From Litoditis marina (Eukaryota > Nematoda > Chromadorea > Rhabditida > Rhabditidae), in contig CAXIWQ010000508.1 of assembly GCA_964036275.1 (NCBI GenBank), positions 310,001 through 374,000 of the forward strand: a stretch of 64,000 bases of DNA, given 5' to 3'. The translations under genes and the position numbers were made by a program. Below, piece by piece: positions 12,059 through 24,147 of the stretch; position 1 is the stretch's first letter, and every line of letters begins with the position of its first letter. The notes beneath the pieces were generated by a model that was not told the origin of the DNA, did not search any database, and saw only the letters and a list, made by a program, of their open reading frames with translations.

Positions 12059-12068
12059 GTGGCGCCAC
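12059..12068. repeat. 10-bp perfect palindrome in the transposon
   Basis: GTGGCGCCAC is its own reverse complement. Its 8-bp core TGGCGCCA also occurs at 11466-11473. The shared GTGGCGC also appears in the satellite's CTGTGGCGCACAG, but without further similarity, so no relationship is claimed. Confidence 0.6.
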
Positions 12069-12714
12069 GTGACGCAAAAAAGCAATACTACCAAAAGTTG
12101 TACTAAAAAACGATAGGACGGTATGAGGGGAAGTTTTATTTCGTCTTTAGCCAGAACGGGAGCTTAGTTTACGTGTTTCTCTGACTATCCCCTATCCCGA
12201 TAAGTTCTGCCGAATCAGGTCTAAGAGCACAGCACAGATTAATCTTCCAATACGAACGAAGCCTCAAAACACAAAGGTATCTTCGTATAGTAGTTTACGT
12301 CAGTATGGTACATCCAAAAAGTAACTACTACGGTAAAAAGAAGATCAAATAACAGACTTGCAACGAAAAATGACCCATGACATTCTAATAATGATTTTCA
12401 ATAATTATCAGAAACATTCATCATGGAAATACTACCAAAAAAGAGTTTTGAATAAAACAGAATATTGTTCCAACCTGAGGGAGAAAATAATCACAAAAGC
12501 GATTTCGATCAGGAGCCAAGTAATAGTAGCACAGCCTTCAAAACCACCATATTCCGTGCGTGTTTGATAGGAGAGAACTGAAAAAGGTTAGAATCAGTGT
12601 TTAGAATGATAACGGTTTCATTAGTGAATGGTAAACTTGCAGATTTTTTTCGGAAAGAAATCGTCATTATTTATAATGAACAATTTGAGCTGAGCAGTGT
12701 GTCAGTAAGGAGTT

Positions 12715-12740
12715 ATACAGAGTACTGATACAGAGTACAG
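12715..12740 (+). repeat. 13-bp direct repeat in the transposon
   Basis: ATACAGAGTAC occurs at 12715-12725 and again at 12728-12738, a 13-bp period over two copies. It is a minor local duplication with no known role. Confidence 0.65.
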
Positions 12741-13783
12741 TACTGAGAAAACGAATCGAATAAAGAAGACAAGTATGAATATACCGAACTGTCAAATGAG
12801 TTCAAGATTTCCGTGCATACATTTGCGTAAAAATCAGATTCAAAACCATGAACTTACTTCTATCAATTTCAAGCCAGTATTGTTCCAAATTTTCATTACA
12901 TAATTGTAGCGCGCAGTAGTCAGAATATAGCACCTTCAGGATTACAATTCAACTCGCGAATCTCTGAAATATAAGATATTTATTGCTACAATACTCAAGA
13001 AAATTTTTGTTCTTTTTTCGTGACGAGAGTAACACTCACCAACAGAAAACTCTTTGTTTTAGCTATTTTGTGGGAAAGCATACCCACATAAGCCAGAAAG
13101 GTTGTCCGCACTGTCAGAAAAATTTGGAAAACCGACTACTTTTCAGCCGAAACCCCGAAAAGATGAACATCGGTATATGTTATGAAAAACCGTAAATTGT
13201 CACGTGTTTACACCGAAAACGGACTACTTTTTGTCGCCCAGTCGGACCTTACTGGTGTATGCTTGCCCACTTACTACCTATTCAAAAGATAGCTTGATGC
13301 TGAAAAAACTTAAATTTCACCAATTGGGGTTGTAATAGTCTAACTAATTAGGCAAACTACACATATTTTTCATAAAGGTAGCCTGAAACTATTTTATTTT
13401 CAGTCGCCTTTTGAGTAAAGAGTACACTCTTGTCGAAAACCCAGACATTAGGGACCCGTTTTTTTAGTTTATTGAAATGAAATTACACTGTTCAACGAAA
13501 GTACGAAACTGAAGAACGGGAAATATAATTTTTCAGGAAACGAAAACCAACTGCAATGTGCTTGTGTTATTTGATAATATATACATGAAATCCACAATAA
13601 CAGTGAACTGACTTACCTTTCGCATGACATGAAAAAGCCGTTTCCGCGATTAGTAATCAATAATGGGAGAAATAGGATATTTCACGTCGACGCAACAAAT
13701 GCGCTAGAAGGTACAATTCATAGTGAATAAATAGTAGTCCTGAAATATATTTTACATTATACCATTGGAACATATAATCAGTT

Positions 13784-14146
13784 ATGACCATGAATCTGTG
13801 TGCTCAGTATGTTCTCCTGTTCGCGACATTGCAAAACGTGATAATTTGGCATTTGTCTCACTTCACGGCTAAACGGCCAACTTTACAAGTTAGAAGTTAT
13901 ATTCTTTTTGGTCCCTACTCTGTTCCACAATCTTTTCTCATGGTTACCCGAGTAAGCACCCTGAAACATGAAAGTAATCTGAAAACAAAAATACAGGAAA
14001 ACCCAAACTTTGGGTTAGGCGGAACAGTTTTCCAATTTTCGATTCAGATACTAGATTACCGACCAACGGGTTTTTACTCAGGTGACATAAGAAAGCTACG
14101 GCTACCACGAAGCGGAAACAAGTATCAGATGATAAACTGCCGCTAA
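13784..14146 (+). other. Longest open frame in the transposon, 120 codons, unrecognised
   Basis: An ATG-initiated frame of 120 codons ending at TAA. The predicted peptide has a hydrophobic N-terminal stretch (CAQYVLLFATLQNVIIW) followed by a polar, basic remainder. No transposase motif, zinc-binding pattern or other family signature is visible. In AT-rich non-coding DNA of this length a frame of this size is not exceptional. I list it only because it is the best coding candidate in the island; it is more likely fortuitous than real. Confidence 0.15.
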
Positions 14147-15071
14147 AGACAGATTTACCGACGACAGCAGCTGCTGAATATTGAAAAAGGGATGTGCTAG
14201 TCGTTTAGAGTTACCACAAAAATCATAAAACCGATCAACAAAAGTGATCGGCATACATTCATATGGTAAAACTGACTAGTCTTGAAAAATAAACCTGTTG
14301 GTTGCTGTCTGGATGGCTGAATTTAAAAAAAAGACTAATCGCACTCCTTCTTCAGAATTATACGACATTTATAATAATTAATATAGTCATAAGAAGAACG
14401 AAGTAACAAAATATATAATATAACGCGAACCTGAGAGAGAAGTGCGGAAAATTGTCTTTCGATAACGACATTCGTGAACTAATCCGAAATCTGCAATTTC
14501 CGTGCTCGTCCATAGGCTGAGACCTGAAAGTAACACAATAATTAAGAAATTTCAAGAACTTCGAATAAAATAGAACGCAGCGAGCCAGAACCTAACAGAA
14601 CAACTAGAAAAATCACTACAGATTAGGAGTTGAACATTTTGAAAGGCTGATTGAACCTCAATCATTACGAAACCGGACCCTCCCTCTCATCACAAAAAAC
14701 CGGGTGGATTATAAAAAACACTACTCATCCACCTCACGAACAAATCTACGCCAATCTTTTCAGCAAAAGAGAAAAATCTGAACAACTGCCGTCCGTAAGT
14801 TATCTCCGAAAATTGTAAAAAAAAAGTCAGCCGGTTTTCGTTAGGCACCGGTTTTTCACTGGGAGAAACAAGTAACTCAACCCTTTGCAACATCTTTGAA
14901 CTGAAACATACATAAAACATAAAAGAAACATCGAATAATAACGAAATTTGAAAAGAAAAGAAAATATTCGAGGAAGAATTTTAAATCTGCCTGCCCGGTC
15001 GGCCCTGGTCGTCTGCGTCTGTCTGCCTTATTCGCATTAGAGCGCGCAAACTGAGCGAACCGAGTTTCCAC

Positions 15072-15089
15072 ATTCCTTTCAGTCCTCCT
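15072..15089 (-). repeat. Right terminal inverted repeat
   Basis: ATTCCTTTCAGTCCTCCT, perfectly complementary to the left end over 18 bp. Just inside it is ACCGAGTT (15059-15066), the inverted counterpart of the AACTCGGT near the left end. The perfect match suggests the insertion is not very old, or that the ends were maintained by selection until insertion. Confidence 0.93.
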
Positions 15090-15093
15090 TTAA
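15090..15093. repeat. TTAA target-site duplication, right
   Basis: TTAA directly after the right inverted repeat, followed at once by CGCGGTTATTGACTC, the normal continuation of a satellite monomer. With the left TTAA it forms the 4-bp duplication. Confidence 0.92.
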
Positions 15094-15511
15094 CGCGGTT
15101 ATTGACTCTTTGCCGTGCAGCTACAGAAAAAAGTTTATATGGCTATCAAGTATGTTGTTCCCAGCTAGAAAAACCCAATACAACTATCTATTCTGTGGCA
15201 CACAGCCACAAAATACGATATAACGCGGTTATCGACTCTTTGCCTTGCAGCTACAGAAAAAAGTTTATACGGCTATCAAGTCTGTTGCTCATGGCTACAA
15301 AAACCTAATACGACTTTATATCCTGTGGCGCACAGCCACAAAAGACAAATTAACGCGGTTATTACCTCTTTGCCTTGCAGCTACAGAAAAAGTTCATACG
15401 GCTATCAAGTCTGTTGCTCCCAGCTACAAAACCTGATACGACAATCTATTCTGTGGCGCACAGCCACAAAGACGAATTAACGCGGTTATTGACATTTTGA
15501 CTTGCAGCTAC

Positions 15512-15518
15512 AAAAAAA
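15512..15518 (+). repeat. Shortest A-run of the GACATTTT monomer class (7 A)
   Basis: The monomer class following GACATTTTGACTTGCAGCTAC has a pure A-run before TCATACGG. Here it is 7 bases. It is 8 at 8104, 10 at 16806 and 33039, and 11 at 43772. This site is the main length-variable homopolymer of the array. Confidence 0.85.
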
Positions 15519-16148
15519 TCATACGGCTATCAAGTCTGTTGCTTCCAACTACAGAAACATAATACGACAATCTGTTCTGTGGCGCACAGCCACAAAACAC
15601 GAAATATCGCGGTTATCGACTTGTTGGCTTGCAGCTACAGAGAAAAGTTCATACGGCTATCAAGTATGTTGCTCCCAGCTACAAAAACCTGATACGACAA
15701 TCTATTCTGTGGCGCACAGCCACAAAAGACAAATTAACGCGGTTATTACCTCTTTGCCTTGCAGCTACAGAAAAAAAGTTTATACGGCTATCAAGTCTGT
15801 TGCTCCCAGCTACAAAAACCTAATACGACTTTATATTCTGTGGCGCACAGCCACAAAAGACAAATTAACGCGGTTATTGACTCTTTGCCGTGCAGCTACA
15901 GAAAAAAGTTTATATGGCTATCAAGTATGTTGTTCCCAGCTAGAAAAACCCAATACAACTATCTATTCTGTGGCACACAGCCACAAAATACGATATAACG
16001 CGGTTATCGACTCTTTGCCTTGCAGCTACAGAAAAAAGTTTATACGGCTATCAAGTCTGTTGCTCCCAGCTACAAAAACCTGATACGACAATCTATTCTG
16101 TGGCGCACAGCCACAAAGACGAATTTACGCGGTTATTGACATTTTGAC

Positions 16149-19100
16149 TTGCAGCTACAAAAAAAATCATACGGCTATCAAGTCTGTTGCTTCCAACTAC
16201 AGAAACATAATACGACAATCTATTCTGTGGCGCACAGCCACAAAACACAAAATATCGCGGTTATCGACTTGTTGGCTTGCAGCTACAGAGAAAAGTTCAT
16301 ACGGCTATCAAGTCTGTTGCTCCCAGCTACAAAAACCTGATACGACAATCTATTCTGTGGCGCACAGCCACAAAAGACAAATTAACGCGGTTATTACCTC
16401 TTTGCCTTGCAGCTACAGAAAAAAGTTCATACGGCTATCAAATCTGTTGCTCCCAGCTACAAAAATCTAATACGACAATCTATTCTGTGGCGCACAGCCA
16501 CAAAATACAAATTATCGCGGTTATCGACTTGTTGGCTTGCAGCTACCGAGAAAAGTTCATACGGCTATCAAGTCTGTTGCTCCCAGCTACAAAAACCTAA
16601 TACGACTATATATTCTGTGGCGCACAGCCACAAAAGACGAATTAACGCGGTTATTGACTATTTGCCTCGCAGTTACAGAGAACATTTCATACGGCTATCA
16701 AATCTGTTGCTCCCAGCTACAAAAACCTAATACGACAATCTATTCTGTGGCGCACAGCCACAAAGACGAATTAACGCGGTTATTGACATTTTGACTTGCA
16801 GCTACAAAAAAAAAATCATACGGCTATCAAGTATGTTGCTTCCAACTACAAAAACATAATACGACTTTATATTCTGTGGCGCACAGCCACAAAATACAAA
16901 TTAACGCGGTTATTGACTCTTTGCCTTGCAGTTACAGAGAACATTTCATACGGCTATCAAATCTGTTGCTCCCAGCTACAAAAACCTAATACGACTTTAT
17001 ATTCTGTGGCGCACAGCCACAAAAGACAAATTAACGCGGTTATTACCTCTTTGCCTTGCAGCTACAGAAAAAAAGTTTATACGGCTATCAAGTCTGTTGC
17101 TCCCAGCTACAAAAACCTAATACGACTTTATATTCTGTGGCGCACAGCCACAAAAGACAAATTAATGCGGTTATTGACTCTTTGCCGTGCAGCTACAGAA
17201 AAAAGTTTATATGGCTATCAAGTATGTTGTTCCCAGCTAGAAAAACCCAATACAACTATCTATTCTGTGGCACACAGCCACAAAATACGATATAACGCGG
17301 TTATCGACTCTTTGCCTTGCAGCTACAGAAAAAAGTTTATACGGCTATCAAGTCTGTTGCTCATGGCTACAAAAACCTAATACGACTTTATATCCTGTGG
17401 CGCACAGCCACAAAGGACAAATTAACGCGGTTATTACCTCTTTGCCTTGCAGCTACAGAAAAAAGTTCATACGGCTATCAAGTCTGTTGCTCCCAGCTAC
17501 AAAAACCTGATACGACAATCTATTCTGTGGCGCACAGCCACAAAGACGAATTAACGCGGTTATTGACATTTTGACTTGCAGCTACAAAAAAAAATCATAC
17601 GGCTATCAAGTCTGTTGCTTCCAACTACAAAAACATAATACGACTTTATATTCTGTAGCGCACAGCCACAAAATACAAATTAACGCGGTTATTGACTCTT
17701 TGCTTTGCAGCTACAAAAAAAATCATACGGCTATCAAGTCTGTTGCTTCCAACTACAGAAACATAATACGACAATCTATTCTGTGGCGCACAGCCACAAA
17801 ACACGAAATATCGCGGTTATCGACTTGTTGGCTTGCAGCTACAGAGAAAAGTTCATACGGCTATCAAGTCTGTTGCTCCCAGCTACAAAAACCTGATACG
17901 ACAATCTATTCTGTGGCGCACAGCCACAAAAGACAAATTAACGCGGTTATTACCTCTTTGCCTTGCAGCTACAGAAAAAAGTTCATACGGCTATCAAATC
18001 TGTTGCTCCCAGCTACAAAAATCTAATACGACAATCTATTCTGTGGCGCACAGCCACAAAATACAAATTATCGCGGTTATCGACTTGTTGGCTTGCAGCT
18101 ACCGAGAAAAGTTCATACGGCTATCAAGTCTGTTGCTCCCAGCTACAAAAACCTAATACGACTATATATTCTGTGGCGCACAGCCACAAAAGACGAATTA
18201 ACGCGGTTATTGACTATTTGCCTCGCAGTTACAGAGAACATTTCATACGGCTATCAAATCTGTTGCTCCCAGCTACAAAAACCTAATACGACAATCTATT
18301 CTGTGGCGCACAGCCACAAAGACGAATTAACGCGGTTATTGACATTTTGACTTGCAGCTACAAAAAAAATCATACGGCTATCAAGTATGTTGCTTCCAAC
18401 TACAAAAACATAATACGACTTTATATTCTGTGGCGCACAGCCACAAAATACAAATTAACGCGGTTATTGACTCTTTGCCTTGCAGTTACAGAGAACATTT
18501 CATACGGCTATCAAATCTGTTGCTCCCAGCTACAAAAACCTAATACGACTTTATATTCTGTGGCGCACAGCCACAAAAGACAAATTAACGCGGTTATTAC
18601 CTCTTTGCCTTGCAGCTACAGAAAAAAAGTTTATACGGCTATCAAGTCTGTTGCTCCCAGCTACAAAAACCTAATACGACTTTATATTCTGTGGCGCACA
18701 GCCACAAAAGACAAATTAATGCGGTTATTGACTCTTTGCCGTGCAGCTACAGAAAAAAGTTTATATGGCTATCAAGTATGTTGTTCCCAGCTAGAAAAAC
18801 CCAATACAACTATCTATTCTGTGGCACACAGCCACAAAATACGATATAACGCGGTTATCGACTCTTTGCCTTGCAGCTACAGAAAAAAGTTTATACGGCT
18901 ATCAAGTCTGTTGCTCATGGCTACAAAAACCTAATACGACTTTATATCCTGTGGCGCACAGCCACAAAGGACAAATTAACGCGGTTATTACCTCTTTGCC
19001 TTGCAGCTACAGAAAAAAGTTCATACGGCTATCAAGTCTGTTGCTCCCAGCTACAAAAACCTGATACGACAATCTATTCTGTGGCGCACAGCCACAAAGA

Positions 19101-19255
19101 CGAATTAACGCGGTTATTGACATTTTGACTTGCAGCTACAAAAAAAAAGCATACGGCTATCAAGTCTGTTGCTTCCAACTACAAAAACATAATACGACTT
19201 TATATTCTGTAGCGCACAGCCACAAAATACAAATTAACGCGGTTATTGACTCTTT
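16149..19255 (+). repeat. 12-monomer higher-order repeat, two copies (about 1.55 kb)
   Basis: 16149-17704 recurs at 17705-19255 with an offset of 1,556 bp in its first part and 1,554 bp further on. Rare shared markers are AAAAATCTAATACG (16461, 18017), GACTATTTGCCTCGC (16658, 18212), AATTAATGCGG (17162, 18716) and CACAAAGGACAAATT (17411, 18965). The same 12-monomer period also bridges the transposon. Confidence 0.85.
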
Positions 19256-20850
19256 GCCTTGCAGTTACAGAGAACATTTCATACGGCTATCAAATCTGTT
19301 GCTCCCAGCTACAAAAACCTAATACGACTTTATATTCTGTGGCGCACAGCCACAAAAGACAAATTAACGCGGTTATTACCTCTTTGCCTTGCAGCTACAG
19401 AAAAAAAGTTTATACGGCTATCAAGTCTGTTGCTCCCAGCTACAAAAACCTAATACGACTTTATATTCTGTGGCGCACAGCCACAAAAGACAAATTAACG
19501 CGGTTATTGACTCTTTGCCGTGCAGCTACAGAAAAAAGTTTATATGGCTATCAAGTATGTTGCTCCCAGATAGAAAAACCCAATACAACTATCTATTCTG
19601 TGACACACAGCCACAAAATACGATATAACGCGGTTATCGACTCTTTGCCTTGCAGCTACAGAAAAAAGTTCATACGGCTATCAAGTCTGTTGCTCCCAGC
19701 TACAAAAACCTAATACGACTTTATATTCTGTGGCGCACAGCCACAAAAGACAAATTAACGCGGTTATTACCTCTTTGCCTTGCAGCTACAGAAAAAAAGT
19801 TTATACGGCTATCAAGTCTGTTGCTCCCAGCTACAAAAACCTAATACGACTTTATATTCTGTGGCGCACAGCCACAAAAGACAAATTAACGCGGTTATTG
19901 ACTCTTTGCCGTGCAGCTACAGAAAAAAGTTTATATGGCTATCAAGTATGTTGTTCCCAGCTAGAAAAACCCAATACAACTATCTATTCTGTGGCACACA
20001 GCCACAAAATACGATATAACGCGGTTATCGACTCTTTGCCTTGCAGCTACAGAAAAAAGTTTATACGGCTATCAAGTCTGTTGCTCATGGCTACAAAAAC
20101 CTAATACGACTTTATATCCTGTGGCGCACAGCCACAAAGGACAAATTAACGCGGTTATTACCTCTTTGCCTTGCAGCTACAGAAAAAAGTTCATACGGCT
20201 ATCAAGTCTGTTGCTCCCAGCTACAAAAACCTGATACGACAATCTATTCTGTGGCGCACAGCCACAAAGACGAATTAACGCGGTTATTGACATTTTGACT
20301 TGCAGCTACAAAAAAAAATCATACGGCTATCAAGTCTGTTGCTTCCAACTACAAAAACATAATACGACTTTATATTCTGTAGCGCACAGCCACAAAATAC
20401 AAATTAACGCGGTTATTGACTCTTTGCCTTGCAGTTACAGAGAACATTTCATACGGCTATCAAATCTGTTGCTCCCAGCTACAAAAACCTAATACGACTT
20501 TATATTCTGTGGCGCACAGCCACAAAAGACAAATTAACGCGGTTATTACCTCTTTGCCTTGCAGCTACAGAAAAAAAGTTTATACGGCTATCAAGTCTGT
20601 TGCTCCCAGCTACAAAAACCTAATACGACTTTATATTCTGTGGCGCACAGCCACAAAAGACAAATTAACGCGGTTATTGACTCTTTGCCGTGCAGCTACA
20701 GAAAAAAGTTTATATGGCTATCAAGTATGTTGCTCCCAGATAGAAAAACCCAATACAACTATCTATTCTGTGGCACACAGCCACAAAATACGATATAACG
20801 CGGTTATCGACTATTTGCCTTGCAGCTACAGAAAAAAGTTTATACGGCTA
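18610..20850 (+). repeat. 9-monomer higher-order repeat, two copies (1,170 bp)
   Basis: 18610-19779 recurs from 19780 at exactly 1,170 bp (9 x 130). Shared rare markers are CTGTAGCGCAC (about 19208 and 20378) and CCCAGATAGAAAAACCC (about 19566 and 20736). It overlaps the second copy of the 12-monomer unit, so successive amplifications used different periods over the same DNA. Confidence 0.82.
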
Positions 20851-21857
20851 TCAAGTCTGTTGCTCATGGCTACACAAACCTAATACGACTTTATATCCTG
20901 TGGCGCACAGCCACAAAAGACAAATTAACGCGGTTATTACCTCTTTGCCTTGCAGCTACAGAAAAAAGTTCATACGGCTATCAAGTCTGTTGCTCCCAGC
21001 TACAAAAACCTGATACGACAATCTATTCTGTGGCGCACAGCCACAAAAGACAAATTAACGCGGTTATTGACTCTTTGCCGTGCAGCTACAGAAAAAAGTT
21101 TATATGGCTATCAAGTATGTTGCTCCCAGCTAGAAAAACCCAATACAACTATCTATTCTGTGGCGCACAGCCACAAAAGACAAATTAACGCGGTTATTGA
21201 CTCTTTGCCGTGCAGCTACAGAAAAAAGTTTATATGGCTATCAAGTATGTTGTTCCCAGCTAGAAAAACCCAATACAACTATCTATTCTGTGGCACACAG
21301 CCACAAAATACGATATAACGCGGTTATCGACTCTTTGCCTTGCAGCTACAGAAAAAAGTTTATACGGCTATCAAGTCTGTTGCTCATGGCTACAAAAACC
21401 TAATACGACTTTATATCCTGTGGCGCACAGCCACAAAAGACAAATTAACGCGGTTATTACCTCTTTGCCTTGCAGCTACAGAAAAAAGTTCATACGGCTA
21501 TCAAGTCTGTTGCTCCCAGCTACAAAAACCTGATACGACAATCTATTCTGTGGCGCACAGCCACAAAGACGAATTAACGCGGTTATTGACATTTTGACTT
21601 GCAGCTACAAAAAAAAATCATACGGCTATCAAGTCTGTTGCTTCCAACTACAAAAACATAATACGACTTTATATTCTGTGGCGCACAGCCACAAAATACA
21701 AATTAACGCGGTTATTGACTCTTTGCCTTGCAGTTACAGAGAACATTTCATACGGCTATCAAATCTGTTGCTCCCAGCTACAAAAACCTAATACGACTTT
21801 ATATTCTGTGGCGCACAGCCACAAAAGACAAATTAACGCGGTTATTACCTCTTTGCC

Positions 21858-23939
21858 TTGCAGCTACAGAAAAAAAGTTTATACGGCTATCAAGTCTGTT
21901 GCTCCCAGCTACAAAAACCTAATACGACTTTATATTCTGTGGCGCACAGCCACAAAAGACAAATTAACGCGGTTATTGACTCTTTGCCGTGCAGCTACAG
22001 AAAAAAGTTTATATGGCTATCAAGTATGTTGCTCCCAGCTAGAAAAACCCAATACAACTATATATTCTGTGGCACACAGCCACAAAATACGATATAACGC
22101 GGTTATCGACTCTTTGCCTTGCAGCTACAGAAAAAAGTTTATACGGCTATCAAGTCTGTTGCTCATGGCTACAAAAACCTAATACGACTTTATATCCTGT
22201 GGCGCACAGCCACAAAAGACAAATCAACGCGGTTATTACCTCTTTGCCTTGCAGCTACAGAAAAAAGTTCATACGGCTATCAAGTCTGTTGCTCCCAGCT
22301 ACAAAAACCTGATACGACAATCTATTCTGTGGCGCACAGCCACAAAAGACAAATTAACGCGGTTATTACCTCTTTGCCTTGCAGCTACAGAAAAAAGTTC
22401 ATACGGCTATCAAGTCTGTTGCTCCCAGCTACAAAAACCTAATACGACTTTATATTCTGTGGCGCACAGCCACAAAAGACAAATTAACGCGGTTATTGAC
22501 TCTTTGCCGTGCAGCTACAGGAAAAAGGTTATACGGCTATCAAGTATGTTGCTCCCAGCTACAAAAACCTGATACGACTATCTATTCTGTGGCGCACAGC
22601 CACAAAATACGAATTAACGCGGTTATCGACTCTTTGCCTTGCAGCTACAGAGAACAGTTCATACGGCTATCAAATCTGTTGCTCCCAGCTACAAAAACCT
22701 AATGCGACAATCTATTCTGTGGCGCACAGCCACAAAACACGAAATATCGCGGTTATCGACTTGTTGGCTTGCAGCTACAGAGAAAAGTTCATACGGCTAT
22801 CAAGTCTGTTGCTCCCAGCTACAAAAACCTGATACGACAATCTATTCTGTGGCGCACAGCCACAAAAGACAAATTAACGCGGTTATTACCTCTTTGCCTT
22901 GCAGCTACAGGAAAAAAATTTATACGGCTATCAAGTCTGTTGCTCCCAGCTACAAAAACCTAATACGACTTTATATTCTGTGGCGCACAGCCACAAAAGA
23001 CAAATTAACGCGGTTATTGACTCTTTGCCGTGCAGCTACAGAAAAAAGTTTATATGGCTATCAAGTATGTTGCTCCCAGCTAGAAAAACCCAATACAACT
23101 ATCTATTCTGTGGCACACAGCCACAAAATACGATATAACGCGGTTATCGACTCTTTGCCTTGCAGCTACAGAAAAAAGTTTATACGGCTATCAAGTCTGT
23201 TGCTCATGGCTACAAAAACCTAATACGACTTTATATCCTGTGGCGCACAGCCACAAAATACAAATCAACGCGGTTATTACCTCTTTGCCTTGCAGCTACA
23301 GAAAAAAGTTCATACGGCTATCAAGTCTGTTGCTCCCAGCTACAAAAACCTGATACGACAATCTATTCTGTGGCGCACAGCCACAAAAGACAAATTAACG
23401 CGGTTATTACCTCTTTGCCTTGCAGCTACAGAAAAAAGTTCATACGGCTATCAAGTCTGTTGCTCCCAGCTACAAAAACCTAATACGACTTTATATTCTG
23501 TGGCGCACAGCCACAAAAGACAAATTAACGCGGTTATTGACTCTTTGCCGTGCAGCTACAGGAAAAAGGTTATACGGCTATCAAGTATGTTGCTCCCAGC
23601 TACAAAAACCTGATACGACTATCTATTCTGTGGCGCACAGCCACAAAATACGAATTAACGCGGTTATCGACTCTTTGCCTTGCAGCTACAGAGAACAGTT
23701 CATACGGCTATCAAATCTGTTGCTCCCAGCTACAAAAACCTAATACGACAATCTATTCTGTGGCGCACAGCCACAAAACACGAAATATCGCGGTTATCGA
23801 CTTGTTGGCTTGCAGCTACAGAGAAAAGTTCATACGGCTATCAAGTCTGTTGCTCCCAGCTACAAAAACCTGATACGACAATCTATTCTGTGGCGCACAG
23901 CCACAAAAGACAAATTAACGCGGTTATTACTTCTTTGCC
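21858..23939 (+). repeat. 8-monomer higher-order repeat, two abutting copies (1,041 bp)
   Basis: 21858-22898 and 22899-23939 correspond at an offset of 1,041 bp (8 x 130 plus 1). Both carry AAATCAACGCGG (about 22222 and 23263) in the monomer following GCTCATGGC. Differences include AATGCGACAATC in the first copy against AATACGACAATC in the second. Confidence 0.85.
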
Positions 23940-24147
23940 TTGCAGCTACAGAAAAAAGTTCATACGGCCATCAAGTCTGTTGCTCCCAGCTACAAAAACC
24001 TAACACGACTTTATATTCTGTGGCGCACAGCCACAAAAGACAAATTAACGCGGTTATTGACTCTTTGCCGTGCAGCTACAGGAAAAAGGTTATACGGCTA
24101 CCAAGTATGTTGCTCCCAGCTACAAAAACCTAATACGACTATCTATT

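Larger units (their letters stand above)
11335..15071. other. Transposon interior, apparently non-coding
   Basis: AT-rich unique sequence of about 3.7 kb. Open frames of 62-120 codons occur on both strands (11729-11917 -, 12358-12567 +, 12983-13195 +, 13784-14146 +, 14358-14555 -, 14690-14920 -, 14877-15071 -). None has a recognisable domain, and none is joined to another by an evident splice pattern. Small structures present are the palindrome GTGGCGCCAC, a 13-bp direct repeat and a GC-richer patch at about 14,986-15,050. I see no nested element, no long terminal repeats and no tRNA. The origin of this sequence is unknown. Confidence 0.6.
11317..15089. mobile_element. Probable non-autonomous Kolobok/T2-like DNA transposon
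   Basis: A 3,773-bp block unrelated to the satellite, bounded by perfect 18-bp terminal inverted repeats and a TTAA target-site duplication. The flanking satellite is continuous if one TTAA is removed, so this is a clean insertion and not a broken array. TTAA duplications are known for piggyBac and Kolobok elements. The composite end TTAAAGGAG fits the TTAAAGGRR ends reported for the T2/Kolobok family, whereas piggyBac ends normally start with CC. No transposase (THAP or DDE-type) can be read in any frame; the longest frame is 120 codons and unrecognised. It is therefore probably non-autonomous, or a decayed autonomous copy. Orientation is undefined. The superfamily call is inference from the ends only. 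Confidence 0.8.

Noticed and set aside
12059..12068. Shared origin of the transposon palindrome GTGGCGCCAC and the satellite inverted repeat
   Set aside because: Only GTGGCGC is common to both, and no flanking similarity exists.
13131..13240. Internal duplication in the transposon around GACTACTTTT
   Set aside because: Two occurrences of a 10-bp string with poor flanking match; too weak to call.
11729..14920. Small open frames in the transposon on both strands as genes
   Set aside because: All are 62-120 codons, with no recognisable domain, in AT-rich DNA. Frames of this size are expected by chance.
11317..15089. piggyBac element
   Set aside because: The TTAA duplication fits, but piggyBac ends normally begin with CC and not AGG. 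Kept as the main alternative and not the preferred call.
11317..15089. LTR retrotransposon or Helitron
   Set aside because: No direct terminal repeats were seen, and the ends are inverted repeats with a target duplication, which Helitrons lack.
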